Below are positions 1 through 6,968 of a stretch of DNA of 11,679 nucleotides, in pieces. Both the position numbers and the translations under genes were made by a program. How positions within the stretch are numbered: the first letter of the stretch is position 1; each line of letters opens with the position of its first letter. The stretch is taken from positions 1 to 11,679 of the forward strand of contig JALHFZ010000060.1 in the NCBI GenBank assembly GCA_022837505.1. The letters run 5' to 3'. Source of the DNA: Synergistaceae bacterium (GTDB lineage Bacteria; Synergistota; Synergistia; Synergistales; Aminobacteriaceae). The notes beneath the pieces were generated by a model, which saw only the letters and a program-made list of their open reading frames with translations, was not told where the DNA came from and searched no databases.

Positions 1-893
1 TGCCAGAGAAGGGCGTTATCCTGAACGGATCGGAGGGCCGGAGCGGCGGAGAAGAGATGCCCTTCGGCCTTCCGGTAGACCTCGGAGGTGAGGAGCAGAT
101 ACTGAGGGCACGTCTCGGCGGAAAGACGGGCGCCTCTTTTTTTGCCGAGAAGCACTTCTTCGAGGCCGAGGGCCGAGCTGAGGTGGACGATATGGCAGCG
201 TACCCCTGTCTTCGCCGCAAGCCATGCGACGGTATTCACGGCTGAGGCCTCGCAGAGGTCGGGACGAACTCCGGCAAGGGTCTCCATTTTCCGGTGTTCT
301 TCGGGAGGAAGGGCGTCCGTTAATGCGCCGATCATGCTCTCGTCCTCGGCGTGGACTAGAGCTACTGCGTCCTCCTCCGCAAGGGTGCGGAAGGAGAGGA
401 ACATCGGGCCTGAGTCCGTACGCCTTCCCGAGTCGCCGTAGGCAGTGAAAAATTTAAAGCTCTTTATTCCGAGGGAGATGGCCTCGCGGATCTCATCAAG
501 TTTTCCCGGATGCCAGCCGACAACCTCGCCGTGGAAGGAATAGTCGACAAGGGAGGTACGGGCGTCCTCAAGGCGGTTTTGGAGGTCCTGTGCGATGGTC
601 CTCCCCTCTCCCCCCACCGTGAAGTCGATGACCGTGGTGATGCCGCCGGCACAGGCTGCACCGCTCCCCGAAAAAAAATCATCGGCGGAGAATGTCCCCC
701 CCACGGGGAGGGCAAAGTGGACGTGAGGGTCGATTCCTCCAGGAAAGACGAGCTTTCCTCCGGCGTCAATTGTGTTCCGCCCTTCCAGGGAGCGGCCGAG
801 GGCGGCAATTTTCTCCCCCTGAACAGCTATATCAGCATCGAAGACATCTTCCGGGGTGACAATTGTCCCCCCACTGATCACGAGATCGTACAC
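1..893 (-). CDS. Dihydropyrimidinase/D-hydantoinase-family amidohydrolase (3' part outside window)
   Basis: This is a cyclic-amidase family enzyme that would hydrolyse a hydantoin, dihydropyrimidine or similar ring amide to an N-carbamoyl amino acid in the cytoplasm. The frame is open for 297 codons from a GTG start at 893 to the window edge. The family's binuclear metal ligands are visible: the HVH pair (H57, H59), a lysine in SFKFFTAY (K147, the residue carboxylated in this family), H181 in VHAED and H237 in IVHLSS. The AETCPQYL motif near residues 259-266 is also typical. The last metal ligand (Asp) would lie outside the window. The GTG start is preferred because it begins the family-typical N-terminus YDLVISGG and has GGGAGG 9 nt upstream. 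The gene lies 39 nt after the BMP lipoprotein gene and is probably cotranscribed with it. Substrate and stereospecificity are not determinable; allantoinase-like or pyrimidine use remain possible. Family call is firm. Confidence 0.93.
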   Translation of the reverse strand, partial: MYDLVISGGTIVTPEDVFDADIAVQGEKIAALGRSLEGRNTIDAGGKLVFPGGIDPHVHFALPVGGTFSADDFFSGSGAACAGGITTVIDFTVGGEGRTIAQDLQNRLEDARTSLVDYSFHGEVVGWHPGKLDEIREAISLGIKSFKFFTAYGDSGRRTDSGPMFLSFRTLAEEDAVALVHAEDESMIGALTDALPPEEHRKMETLAGVRPDLCEASAVNTVAWLAAKTGVRCHIVHLSSALGLEEVLLGKKRGARLSAETCPQYLLLTSEVYRKAEGHLFSAAPALRSVQDNALLW

Positions 894-922
894 AGGGAAA
901 TCCCTCCCGAAAGGGGGTGTAC
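888..922 (-). promoter_or_regulatory. Fold hiding the RBS and GTG start of the hydantoinase gene
   Basis: In the minus-strand transcript, GTACAC (922-917) pairs perfectly with GTGTAC (893-888), whose GTG is the start codon. Inside this 6-bp stem sit two small hairpins. CCC (915-913) pairs with GGG (908-906) around a TTTC loop, and AGGG (905-902) pairs with CCCT (897-894) around an ATTT loop. Together they use the whole Shine-Dalgarno GGGAGG (908-903). The bmp stop codon lies only 10 nt upstream, so a ribosome finishing bmp could open the fold. The pairing is seen in the sequence; translational coupling is inferred. Confidence 0.5.
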
Positions 923-932
923 AGGCCGGGCG

Positions 933-1925
933 TCAGGGCTTCTCCGGATAGCCGGAGAGAAAGAAGAGCATATCCCTCTTTTTCAGAGCCTCTTCCGCAG
1001 CAGCAACAGTTTTCTGAATCTCCGGGGAAATCCCGTCTCCGTAGGCTACCCTGACGATCCCCTCAGCTACCCCCAGTTCATTGACCACAGGTTTGAGAGT
1101 ACCATCGAGAAATTTACCCACTGTCCACCGGTAGATCTTCTCAAAGTCGAAGTACACGCTGGCGGCCACAGTGCCCGGTGCAAGGGCATTCTGGTCGGCG
1201 GCGAATCCGATGAACTTCACCCCTCTTTTCTCTGCCTCCTGAAGGGCACCCAGGCCCGCCTGGTTTGCGTAGAAGAAGAGAACATCGGCGCCGGTGTCCA
1301 CCATGGAGGCCGCCATCTGTCCTCCGAGGGCGGCATCGGTCCACGAGTCGGCGTACCCCCTCGCCACCTTGAGGTCCGGCCGGCCGGTCCGGGCCGCCCA
1401 TTCGTAGGTGTTCAGAAGACGGATCATCAGGCTGTCGGGGAATGCTCCCGCAACACCTATTTTTCCTGTTTTCGTGATCCCTCCGGCGATGATCCCCGCA
1501 AGGAAGCTCGCCTCGTACTCCCTGAGAAGGACAGGAGCAAGGTTCGGTTTTACGGCGGTAATCCCATTGATCACCGAGAAAACCGTCTTTTCGTGCTCCT
1601 GGGCTGCCGAAGCCGCTGCCCAATCAAACTGGGATCCTGCGGCCAGGACGAGATCATAGCCACTTTTGGCATATTTATCGAAGGCTGCCTCAAACTCGTC
1701 CGGCTGAACATTTTCCACGTACTCGATCTTCGTACCAAACTCCTTGTTTACCTCCCGGATTCCCTTCAGATTCGCGGCGTTCCAGCTTTTGCCGCCGGCC
1801 GGTCCGGGAAGAAGGAGCATCATTTTGTACTCTCCGGGCGCTTTTGCAAAGGAAGGACTGACATTACACGCCCCGACTATACTCATAACCAGGATGAGCA
1901 GTAGATACTGCAGTTGCTGCCTCAT
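933..1925 (-). CDS. BMP-family (PnrA-like) substrate-binding lipoprotein
   Basis: This 330-residue protein is a periplasmic or surface solute-binding lipoprotein of the BMP/Med/PnrA family, which normally delivers nucleosides or related small ring compounds to an ABC importer. The N-terminus has a short hydrophobic signal ending in a lipobox-like VGAC, giving lipidated Cys20. The mature part starts with a beta strand (KMMLLLPGPAGGKSWN) matching the family's ligand-pocket entry. Other family-like stretches are GYDLVLAAGSQF, the loop ASFLAGIIAGG and FIGFAADQN. The ATG at 1925 has GAGGGG 6 nt upstream. No ABC ATPase or permease is in the window, so its partners lie left of it or elsewhere. It is followed 39 nt later by the hydantoinase gene, which hints at a hydantoin, pyrimidine or purine-breakdown ligand; this is inference. 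It is preceded by a promoter and a structured leader, so it likely heads its own transcript. Confidence 0.9.
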   Translation of the reverse strand: MRQQLQYLLLILVMSIVGACNVSPSFAKAPGEYKMMLLLPGPAGGKSWNAANLKGIREVNKEFGTKIEYVENVQPDEFEAAFDKYAKSGYDLVLAAGSQFDWAAASAAQEHEKTVFSVINGITAVKPNLAPVLLREYEASFLAGIIAGGITKTGKIGVAGAFPDSLMIRLLNTYEWAARTGRPDLKVARGYADSWTDAALGGQMAASMVDTGADVLFFYANQAGLGALQEAEKRGVKFIGFAADQNALAPGTVAASVYFDFEKIYRWTVGKFLDGTLKPVVNELGVAEGIVRVAYGDGISPEIQKTVAAAEEALKKRDMLFFLSGYPEKP

Positions 1926-1939
1926 CGATTTCCCCTCTT

Positions 1940-1950
1940 CCTTTGAAAGG
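1940..1950. promoter_or_regulatory. Short dyad next to the bmp RBS
   Basis: CCTTTGAAAGG is an 11-base perfect dyad (5-base arms around one central base) just upstream of the GAGGGG ribosome-binding site of bmp. It could be a small operator or a hairpin near the RBS, but a dyad this short can arise by chance. Confidence 0.2.
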
Positions 1951-1977
1951 TTTTACCGGAATGAACCGTGAAAAATG

Positions 1978-2031
1978 ATCAAAGACACAAAAGAGATGAT
2001 CTTCGTCTGTGTCTTTGATATGAATCTCTTT
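1978..2031 (-). promoter_or_regulatory. Structured leader of bmp: 12-bp stem-loop with T tract (attenuator-like)
   Basis: On the minus strand ATCAAAGACACA (2019-2008) pairs perfectly with TGTGTCTTTGAT (1989-1978). A 4-bp inner stem (2003-2000 with 1994-1991) caps the loop. Two bases later comes TTTTT (1975-1971), giving the shape of an intrinsic terminator, though the stem is AT-rich. In addition, the loop segment 1997-1990 is complementary over 8 bases to 2031-2024, at the very 5' end of the predicted transcript. This could form a pseudoknot or a competing structure. The arrangement fits an attenuator or another leader control element of the bmp unit. It could instead simply terminate transcripts coming from the M20 gene upstream. 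It matches no riboswitch class I recognise. Confidence 0.45.
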
Positions 2032-2039
2032 CGACTGCT

Positions 2040-2067
2040 ATTATACTTGAACTTCGCTGATTGGAAA
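2040..2067 (-). promoter_or_regulatory. Sigma-70-type promoter for the bmp-hydantoinase unit
   Basis: On the minus strand a perfect -10 hexamer TATAAT lies at 2045-2040. A weak -35, TTTCCA (2067-2062, 4 of 6 matches to TTGACA), sits 16 nt upstream. Transcription would start near 2033, leaving a leader of about 108 nt before the bmp ATG. It lies inside the only long intergenic gap of the window, which is where a promoter is expected. Confidence 0.6.
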
Positions 2068-2072
2068 TTCAA
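2047..2072. promoter_or_regulatory. Inverted repeat over the bmp promoter (candidate operator)
   Basis: TTGAACTTC (2047-2055) and GAAATTCAA (2064-2072) form an inverted repeat with 8 of 9 positions matching and an 8-base spacer. It covers the -35 hexamer and the spacer of the predicted promoter, the usual place for a dimeric repressor. No regulator gene is in the window, so the binding protein is unknown. Confidence 0.4.
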
Positions 2073-2159
2073 AAAATACTTTGCACGGGACTGGATTTTC
2101 TCACGAAATCAAGGAATTTTTTCATGTGAAATCAATGCCCGGGAATTGCCGCGTCAGAT

Positions 2160-3341
2160 TTATCCGAGCACTGAGCGAATGATCCCCCTATAGCCGGAAC
2201 AGGCCTTTTCAAGCTGTTCAATTTCAATATATTCATCGATTACATGGGCCAACGACTCGAGAGATCCGCCGAAGCCTATTGTAGGAATACCGGCTTTCCC
2301 CGCATAGTAGCTGCCGTTCGTACAGAAGGCATAGTGAGAAATTGCAGGGTTCAGCCCCGAGGAACGAAGCCCCCGGAGGGCGGCTTCCACAAACCAGTTG
2401 TCTTCGGGGAAAATCCATCCCGGAGCGAATCGTCTGGCCGAAATAGCCGTGCCTGTATAACACATATCCTCCGCCTCTGCAAAGGAGACCTGTGCCTGAA
2501 GCTTCGGATTTTTCTTTTTTTCCGACTCGATGATCTGCTGCAGAGGTGCAAGAACATCCTCTTCTTTTTCGTCAATCAGAAGGCGCCGGTCATAGGTTAC
2601 CCTGCACCCCTCAGGAACGACGCTCGCTCCGGGGTAGGGCTTCGAGATAATGTCCGTGAGCTCAAGAATTCCCTTTCCGAGGACGGAATGAGTTTCGGGG
2701 TGAAACTTCTCTTCGATCGACTGAAGCAACGGAACCATCGTCTTCACTGCATTCAATCCAACCTCGGGGTTGGACGAGTGAGCGGGTTTGCCGAAGGATT
2801 CGAGCACAATCTCAGCGCGGCCCCTTTGCCCCCGCTTCAATGTCAGAGAAGAGGCCTCGCCGATGACGACACAATCGGGCTGCCATCTTTTTCCGAGAGC
2901 TTCCGACGCGACTCCCTCAAAGAGCTCCTCGAAAACACTTCCAGCCACGATTATCTCACCGTTAAGACCATCGCTCTCTTCCTTCATCATCGCAGCCGCG
3001 ATCATGGACGCCGCGAGGTTTCCCTTCATATCACTCGTCGCACGGCCGTAGATCCGTCCGTTTACAATTTCAGCTCCAAAGGGGTCATGGCTCCACTTTG
3101 AGGGATCCGCAACATCCACATGGTCCATATGCCCCTCGAAGAGGATTTTCTTTCCGCCTTGGCCGAGAACGATTCTGCCGGAAATATTCCCGTAATGGTC
3201 CCGTTCCACTGAATCAAATCCAAGGTCGGCGAAATTCCTCTCGATAAAATCAGCAACATCCTTTTCCTGGCCGGAGAGACTCGGGATCTGCACCATACCC
3301 CGGCACAGGGAGACCAGCGCATCTGCCCATTTCTGCATCAT
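2160..3341 (-). CDS. M20-family metallohydrolase (ArgE/DapE/YgeY-like)
   Basis: This 393-residue cytoplasmic zinc hydrolase is expected to cut an amide bond in an N-acyl or N-carbamoyl amino acid or a small peptide. Family residues in order are H71 in GHMDHVDV, D104 in TSDMKG (bridging ligand), the catalytic pair E138-E139 in VFEEL, E162 in IGEAS and H366 in LAHVIDEY. The dimerisation lid lies between about residues 170 and 290. The GEAS-GQRGRAEI stretch and the KWSHDPF pattern resemble the YgeY branch more than ArgE or DapE, by memory of family features. The start at 3341 is chosen because GGGAGG (3356-3351) lies 9 nt upstream. The longer frame from 3386 would add 15 residues with no family likeness. 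The gene follows the D-aminoacylase homologue by 63 nt and probably shares its transcript. Exact substrate is unknown. Confidence 0.92.
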   Translation of the reverse strand: MMQKWADALVSLCRGMVQIPSLSGQEKDVADFIERNFADLGFDSVERDHYGNISGRIVLGQGGKKILFEGHMDHVDVADPSKWSHDPFGAEIVNGRIYGRATSDMKGNLAASMIAAAMMKEESDGLNGEIIVAGSVFEELFEGVASEALGKRWQPDCVVIGEASSLTLKRGQRGRAEIVLESFGKPAHSSNPEVGLNAVKTMVPLLQSIEEKFHPETHSVLGKGILELTDIISKPYPGASVVPEGCRVTYDRRLLIDEKEEDVLAPLQQIIESEKKKNPKLQAQVSFAEAEDMCYTGTAISARRFAPGWIFPEDNWFVEAALRGLRSSGLNPAISHYAFCTNGSYYAGKAGIPTIGFGGSLESLAHVIDEYIEIEQLEKACSGYRGIIRSVLG

Positions 3342-3350
3342 AGAATTATT

Positions 3351-3356
3351 CCTCCC
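3351..3356 (-). promoter_or_regulatory. RBS that sets the M20 hydrolase start
   Basis: GGGAGG on the minus strand sits 9 nt before the ATG at 3341. The open frame runs further upstream to an ATG at 3386, but this Shine-Dalgarno favours the shorter protein. A second ATG follows at once (3338) and could also be used. Confidence 0.7.
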
Positions 3357-3404
3357 GAATGAGAACCTTATTCTGTCTGGACCCACAAATCTGCTTCTGC
3401 GGAA

Positions 3405-4991
3405 CTACTCCCGAAACCGCACAACCCGGCCGCTTTTACCGGACTGAACAGCTCCCCCCTCTATCGCCGTCTTTCCGCCGACTATAACGTGGGGAATTCC
3501 CGCGGCAAACTGCTTCGGATTTTCATAGGTAGCCCTATCGATCACTTTTTCCGGATCAAAGATCACCAGGTCGGCAGCAAACCCTTCTTTAATCAATCCC
3601 CTGTTTTTCATTTTGAAGATCGAAGCGGGGCGGGACGTCATTTTTTGAATGGCGGTCGGCAGGTCGAAAAGTCGCCTTTCCCGGACATAATAGCCCAAAA
3701 TCCGCGGGAAGGTTCCGTAGACTCGGGGGTGGGGATGGGCCCCGAGAATCCCGTCAGTGCAAGGGTTCTGCAGCGGATGGACCATAATTTTCTCTATATG
3801 CTCCTCAAGGCCGAAGAAATCCACGAGTCCGACGGCCATGTCCTCTTCGAGAAGAAGGTCGAAGGCTGCATCCAGGGAATCTTTTCCCCTTATCTCGCCG
3901 ATCTCAAGCATGTTTTTGCCCACAAGATCGGCGTTCTTTTCCGTCTTGACGAAGGTGACGCAGATATTTTCCATGCCGGCAAAATCGATGAAGTTGTCCC
4001 ATCCGGGGATGCCCTTTCTGATGTCGCTCTTCATCCGCTCTCGGGCCGAAGAATCGGCCAGCCTCTCCAGTGCCTTGTCGGGACCGCCGTCATGCACCCA
4101 GGGGGGGAGGATGACGCTGAAGGTGGTGCTTCCCGCCGTATAGGGGTATTGATCAAAGGAGACGGCGAGCTCTTTCGAAGCCTCGTCCAGTTTTTTCATT
4201 ACGGGTTCGAAAAGATGGGCATTTTTCTTTCCGGCGACCTTGAAGTGGGAAAAATGAATGGGACAGCCCGATTTTCGGCCGATTCTGAACACTTCATCCA
4301 TGGAATTCAAAATATCATCCGCTTCGCTTCTCTGGTGAATCACGAAAGGGAGGCCATATTTCGCGAGCACTTTTGTAACCTCGGCGATTTCTTCCTCGGG
4401 AGCGTAATTGCAGGGAGGATAGATCAAGCCTGTGGATAATCCCACGGCCCCTTTCCGGATGCCCTCTTCCAGAAGTTCGGTCATCATCGAAATCTCGTTT
4501 TTTGTCGCGGAACGATTATCGAGGCCGATGGCGCACATGCGGATATTGCCGTAGGGGACGAGATAGGCCAGATTTGGACCGAGGGGCTGTTTATCCAGGC
4601 GTGCAAGGTATTCCTCTGAACTCCCCCAGTTCCAGTCGACGTCATAGCTTCCCTCAAGGCCGGCCATGACTTTTTTCCATGAATTCACGTACTCCGGCTT
4701 CATGGGAGCAAGGGACATCCCGTCCTGGCCGATGATCTCCGTCGTGATCCCCTGGGTGGTCTTGTTCGCGATTTCAGGATGGACGAGAGCGACGAGATCC
4801 GAGTGGCTGTGGGTATCTATGAATCCCGGGGCAACAGCGAGATTTTCCGCCTCGAGGACCTTTTCGGCCCCCTCTCCGGACAGGGACCCTATCGCCTTTA
4901 TTTTCCCGTCAAGGATGCCTATATCCGCCTGAAAACCGGGTTTCCCGTCTCCGGAATAGCACATCCCATTTTTAATGACGATATCGAACAT
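3405..4991 (-). CDS. D-aminoacylase-family amidohydrolase (N-acyl-D-amino-acid deacylase-like)
   Basis: This 528-residue protein belongs to the D-aminoacylase branch of the amidohydrolase superfamily, whose members deacylate N-acyl-D-amino acids. Visible metal-site residues are H61 and H63 in DTHSHSD, H219 in IHQRSE, H249 in FSHFKVAG and D413 in CTDG. The family signature AHPHPRVYGTFPR follows at 418-430. The length is somewhat over the roughly 480-500 residues usual for the family. The odd point is the stretch GQDGMS (88-93), where classical D-aminoacylases carry GNCG with a metal-binding cysteine; here D90 takes the Cys position. This points to a different subfamily and possibly a different metal centre or substrate. 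The ATG at 4991 has AGAGG 6 nt upstream. It follows dctM by 37 nt, which suggests the TRAP transporter imports its substrate. Family is firm; the D-acylase activity itself is inference. Confidence 0.92.
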   Translation of the reverse strand: MFDIVIKNGMCYSGDGKPGFQADIGILDGKIKAIGSLSGEGAEKVLEAENLAVAPGFIDTHSHSDLVALVHPEIANKTTQGITTEIIGQDGMSLAPMKPEYVNSWKKVMAGLEGSYDVDWNWGSSEEYLARLDKQPLGPNLAYLVPYGNIRMCAIGLDNRSATKNEISMMTELLEEGIRKGAVGLSTGLIYPPCNYAPEEEIAEVTKVLAKYGLPFVIHQRSEADDILNSMDEVFRIGRKSGCPIHFSHFKVAGKKNAHLFEPVMKKLDEASKELAVSFDQYPYTAGSTTFSVILPPWVHDGGPDKALERLADSSARERMKSDIRKGIPGWDNFIDFAGMENICVTFVKTEKNADLVGKNMLEIGEIRGKDSLDAAFDLLLEEDMAVGLVDFFGLEEHIEKIMVHPLQNPCTDGILGAHPHPRVYGTFPRILGYYVRERRLFDLPTAIQKMTSRPASIFKMKNRGLIKEGFAADLVIFDPEKVIDRATYENPKQFAAGIPHVIVGGKTAIEGGAVQSGKSGRVVRFRE

Positions 4992-5028
4992 GAAAATCCT
5001 CTCCCATCAATAGACAGTCAGTTTTCCC

Positions 5029-6363
5029 CTACCATGGCCCGACGACGTTCGCTCCTAAAAGAAGCTGGGGCAGCCAGCAGGACAATGCCGGGATATAGGT
5101 CGTAAGAAGCAGCACAGGTATTGAGACATAGAAAAGAAAGGGCATCATTGCCTTTGTGAGTTCGGCGGGCGAAACATCCGCCAGTCGCGAGCCGACAAAA
5201 ATAGACATGGCAAAGGGCGGCGTCATGACCCCGATCCCCACGTTGACCACCATCATCGAACCGAGGTGGACCAGGTTGACTCCAAGCTCCTGCATCAGAG
5301 GAAGAACAAGGGGGACGACAAGGATCAGAATGGGGATGCCGTCGAGAAACATTCCGAGAAACAGAAGGAAAATATTCAGCATCAGGAGGATGAGAATTTT
5401 ATTTTCAAAGAGGGTCAGCATGAACTTTGCAACGTCCTGGGCCACTCCCTGGCGGGTAAGATACCGGGTCAGCACGGTTCCGCCCGCGAGAAGGAGGGTC
5501 GTCATTCCGAGGGTACCCAGGGAACTTGACAGAGCTTTAACCAATTTCACATTCGTCAGCTCCCGGTAGACAAACCAGCCGATGAGAAGACAGTAGACCG
5601 CTGCCATACCGCCTGCCTCGTTGGGAGTGAATATTCCTCCGTAAATTCCGACCAGAATAAGCACCGGACAACCCAAAGCCGGGATGGCCAGCCGTCCTGT
5701 ATGGAGAATATCCTTGACAGAAGCCTTCAGAGTCGCGGGAAGGACGGGTTTTTCACTGCTTTCGAAGGTGTAGCGGTCAACCCTCAGGTAGTTTAGCAGT
5801 CCGTAGCCAAGGGCGAGGATAAGGCCTGGAAAGACCGTCGCAAGAAAGAGTGCCGCAACGGACTGTCCTGCCAGAAGACAGTAGATCATGGCGGGTACGC
5901 TCGGCGGAATGAGATAGCCGAGATAGCTGGAGGAACAGAGAAGCGCAGTTGTATACACCCGTTGATAGCCGAATTTTTCGAGTCGGGGAACGAGCAGTGG
6001 AATGAGGGCGGCTATGCACGGAACGGAAGAACCTGTCAATGCGCCGAGAAAGAGGGTGGCGATGATTCCTACAGCGGTCAGTCCGCCTTTAAGGCGTCCG
6101 ACCAGGGAATAGGAAAAATTGACGATCCGGTCAGCCAACCCGGCCTCTGCAATGAGTGATCCGGAGAAAACAAAAAAAGCTATGGCCATGACCGTCGTGG
6201 AATCAAGGGAGTGAAAAAAAGTGTTCGCTATAAAAGTGGCAGGCATACCCATGACTAAAAGGCCAAGGGCTGTTGAACCTATAAAGAGCCATCCGATGGG
6301 AAGGCCCAGAACAAGCCCTGCGACGAAACTGATCAGCGTAGTAACTGTTCCGAGGTCAAACAT
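5029..6363 (-). CDS. dctM: TRAP transporter large permease subunit DctM
   Basis: This 444-residue integral membrane protein is the ion-coupled transport subunit of a tripartite ATP-independent periplasmic (TRAP) importer. It is almost wholly hydrophobic, with about a dozen membrane segments. Family signatures include GSSVP (111-115) in the first hairpin region, IPPSVPAMIY (152-161), LFLATVFPG (172-180) and FTPNEAGG (245-252). Length matches the usual 425-450 residues, so it is a separate DctM, not a DctQM fusion. It starts 1 nt after the dctQ stop, with GGAGGAG inside the dctQ tail as its RBS, so the two are translationally coupled. The downstream neighbours are two metallo-amidohydrolases, suggesting the cargo is an acylated amino acid or similar carboxylate rather than a C4-dicarboxylate. 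Confidence 0.95.
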   Translation of the reverse strand: MFDLGTVTTLISFVAGLVLGLPIGWLFIGSTALGLLVMGMPATFIANTFFHSLDSTTVMAIAFFVFSGSLIAEAGLADRIVNFSYSLVGRLKGGLTAVGIIATLFLGALTGSSVPCIAALIPLLVPRLEKFGYQRVYTTALLCSSSYLGYLIPPSVPAMIYCLLAGQSVAALFLATVFPGLILALGYGLLNYLRVDRYTFESSEKPVLPATLKASVKDILHTGRLAIPALGCPVLILVGIYGGIFTPNEAGGMAAVYCLLIGWFVYRELTNVKLVKALSSSLGTLGMTTLLLAGGTVLTRYLTRQGVAQDVAKFMLTLFENKILILLMLNIFLLFLGMFLDGIPILILVVPLVLPLMQELGVNLVHLGSMMVVNVGIGVMTPPFAMSIFVGSRLADVSPAELTKAMMPFLFYVSIPVLLLTTYIPALSCWLPQLLLGANVVGPW

Positions 6364-6364
6364 C

Positions 6365-6889
6365 CTATTTCTCCTCCCCCTGGTTATGAGAAAGCCAGTA
6401 GAGCTTCTTCAGTTCAAAAACGCTGCTTGCGGCATGCCACCCGTAGTGGAGTATTACAAGGATGACCATGACGCCCATGGCATAGGTGAGCCAGTTCATA
6501 TTGAACCAGCGTATGAGAGTAGCATATTCAGGATACTTTAAAGCTCTTTTGACAAGTTTCCAGGTGGGGCCGGCCATGCCGAGAACCATAACTATGGTGA
6601 CCGTACTTTTGAAAATTTCAAAGACTGCCTTTCTGGCCTGATTGTCCCGATAGAAGAAATCGGGCAGGACATCAACGGCAATATGGGTCTTTTGGGATGC
6701 TCCGTAGGGTATGGCGACGTAAATTGTGAAGATAAAGATGTAGAGGGCGAAATCGCTGATCCACATGATTTCATAATGGAGCCAGTATCGGTTTATTACC
6801 TGGCAGAAGGTCAGCAGAACCGTGATGAGCAGCCCGCAGGATGCAAGAAAAAGCTCTGCCTGGCTTAATCTCTGGAATATTTTTTTCAT
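6365..6889 (-). CDS. dctQ: TRAP transporter small permease subunit DctQ
   Basis: This 174-residue membrane protein is the small subunit that bridges the binding protein and DctM in the TRAP importer. Four hydrophobic segments are seen (about residues 13-33, 43-62, 88-110 and 130-150). The family pattern of a Trp-led second helix followed by a conserved loop is present: W43 and S45-D46, then GASQKTHIAVDVL. The ATG at 6889 has the purine-rich GGAAGG 6 nt upstream. It lies 119 nt after dctP with a stable hairpin between them, and 1 nt before dctM. Nothing is truncated. Confidence 0.93.
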   Translation of the reverse strand: MKKIFQRLSQAELFLASCGLLITVLLTFCQVINRYWLHYEIMWISDFALYIFIFTIYVAIPYGASQKTHIAVDVLPDFFYRDNQARKAVFEIFKSTVTIVMVLGMAGPTWKLVKRALKYPEYATLIRWFNMNWLTYAMGVMVILVILHYGWHAASSVFELKKLYWLSHNQGEEK

Positions 6890-6968
6890 ATTGAACCTTC
6901 CTTTTATGTATGCTCCATGATTTTCATATACGTTCTGACTGTCTCATGACATGAAGGGTTTCAGGAAG

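Noticed and set aside
464..808. Minus-strand 114-codon frame as a separate small gene
   Set aside because: It is out of frame with the hydantoinase gene, which is continuous from the GTG at 893 and carries all expected metal ligands.
1..893. Hydantoinase gene as a pseudogene because it has no ATG start
   Set aside because: The frame has no stop or frameshift over 297 codons, and the GTG start has a good RBS and the family-typical N-terminus.
510..1904. 464-codon open frame on the plus strand
   Set aside because: It lies antisense to the well-supported bmp and hydantoinase genes, has low-complexity Gly/Arg/Pro-rich content and no recognisable domain; it is a shadow of their codon bias.
2244..3101. 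285-codon plus-strand open frame
   Set aside because: It is antisense to the M20 hydrolase and has no domain or RBS support.
3489..4439. 316-codon plus-strand open frame
   Set aside because: It is antisense to the D-aminoacylase homologue and shows no family features.
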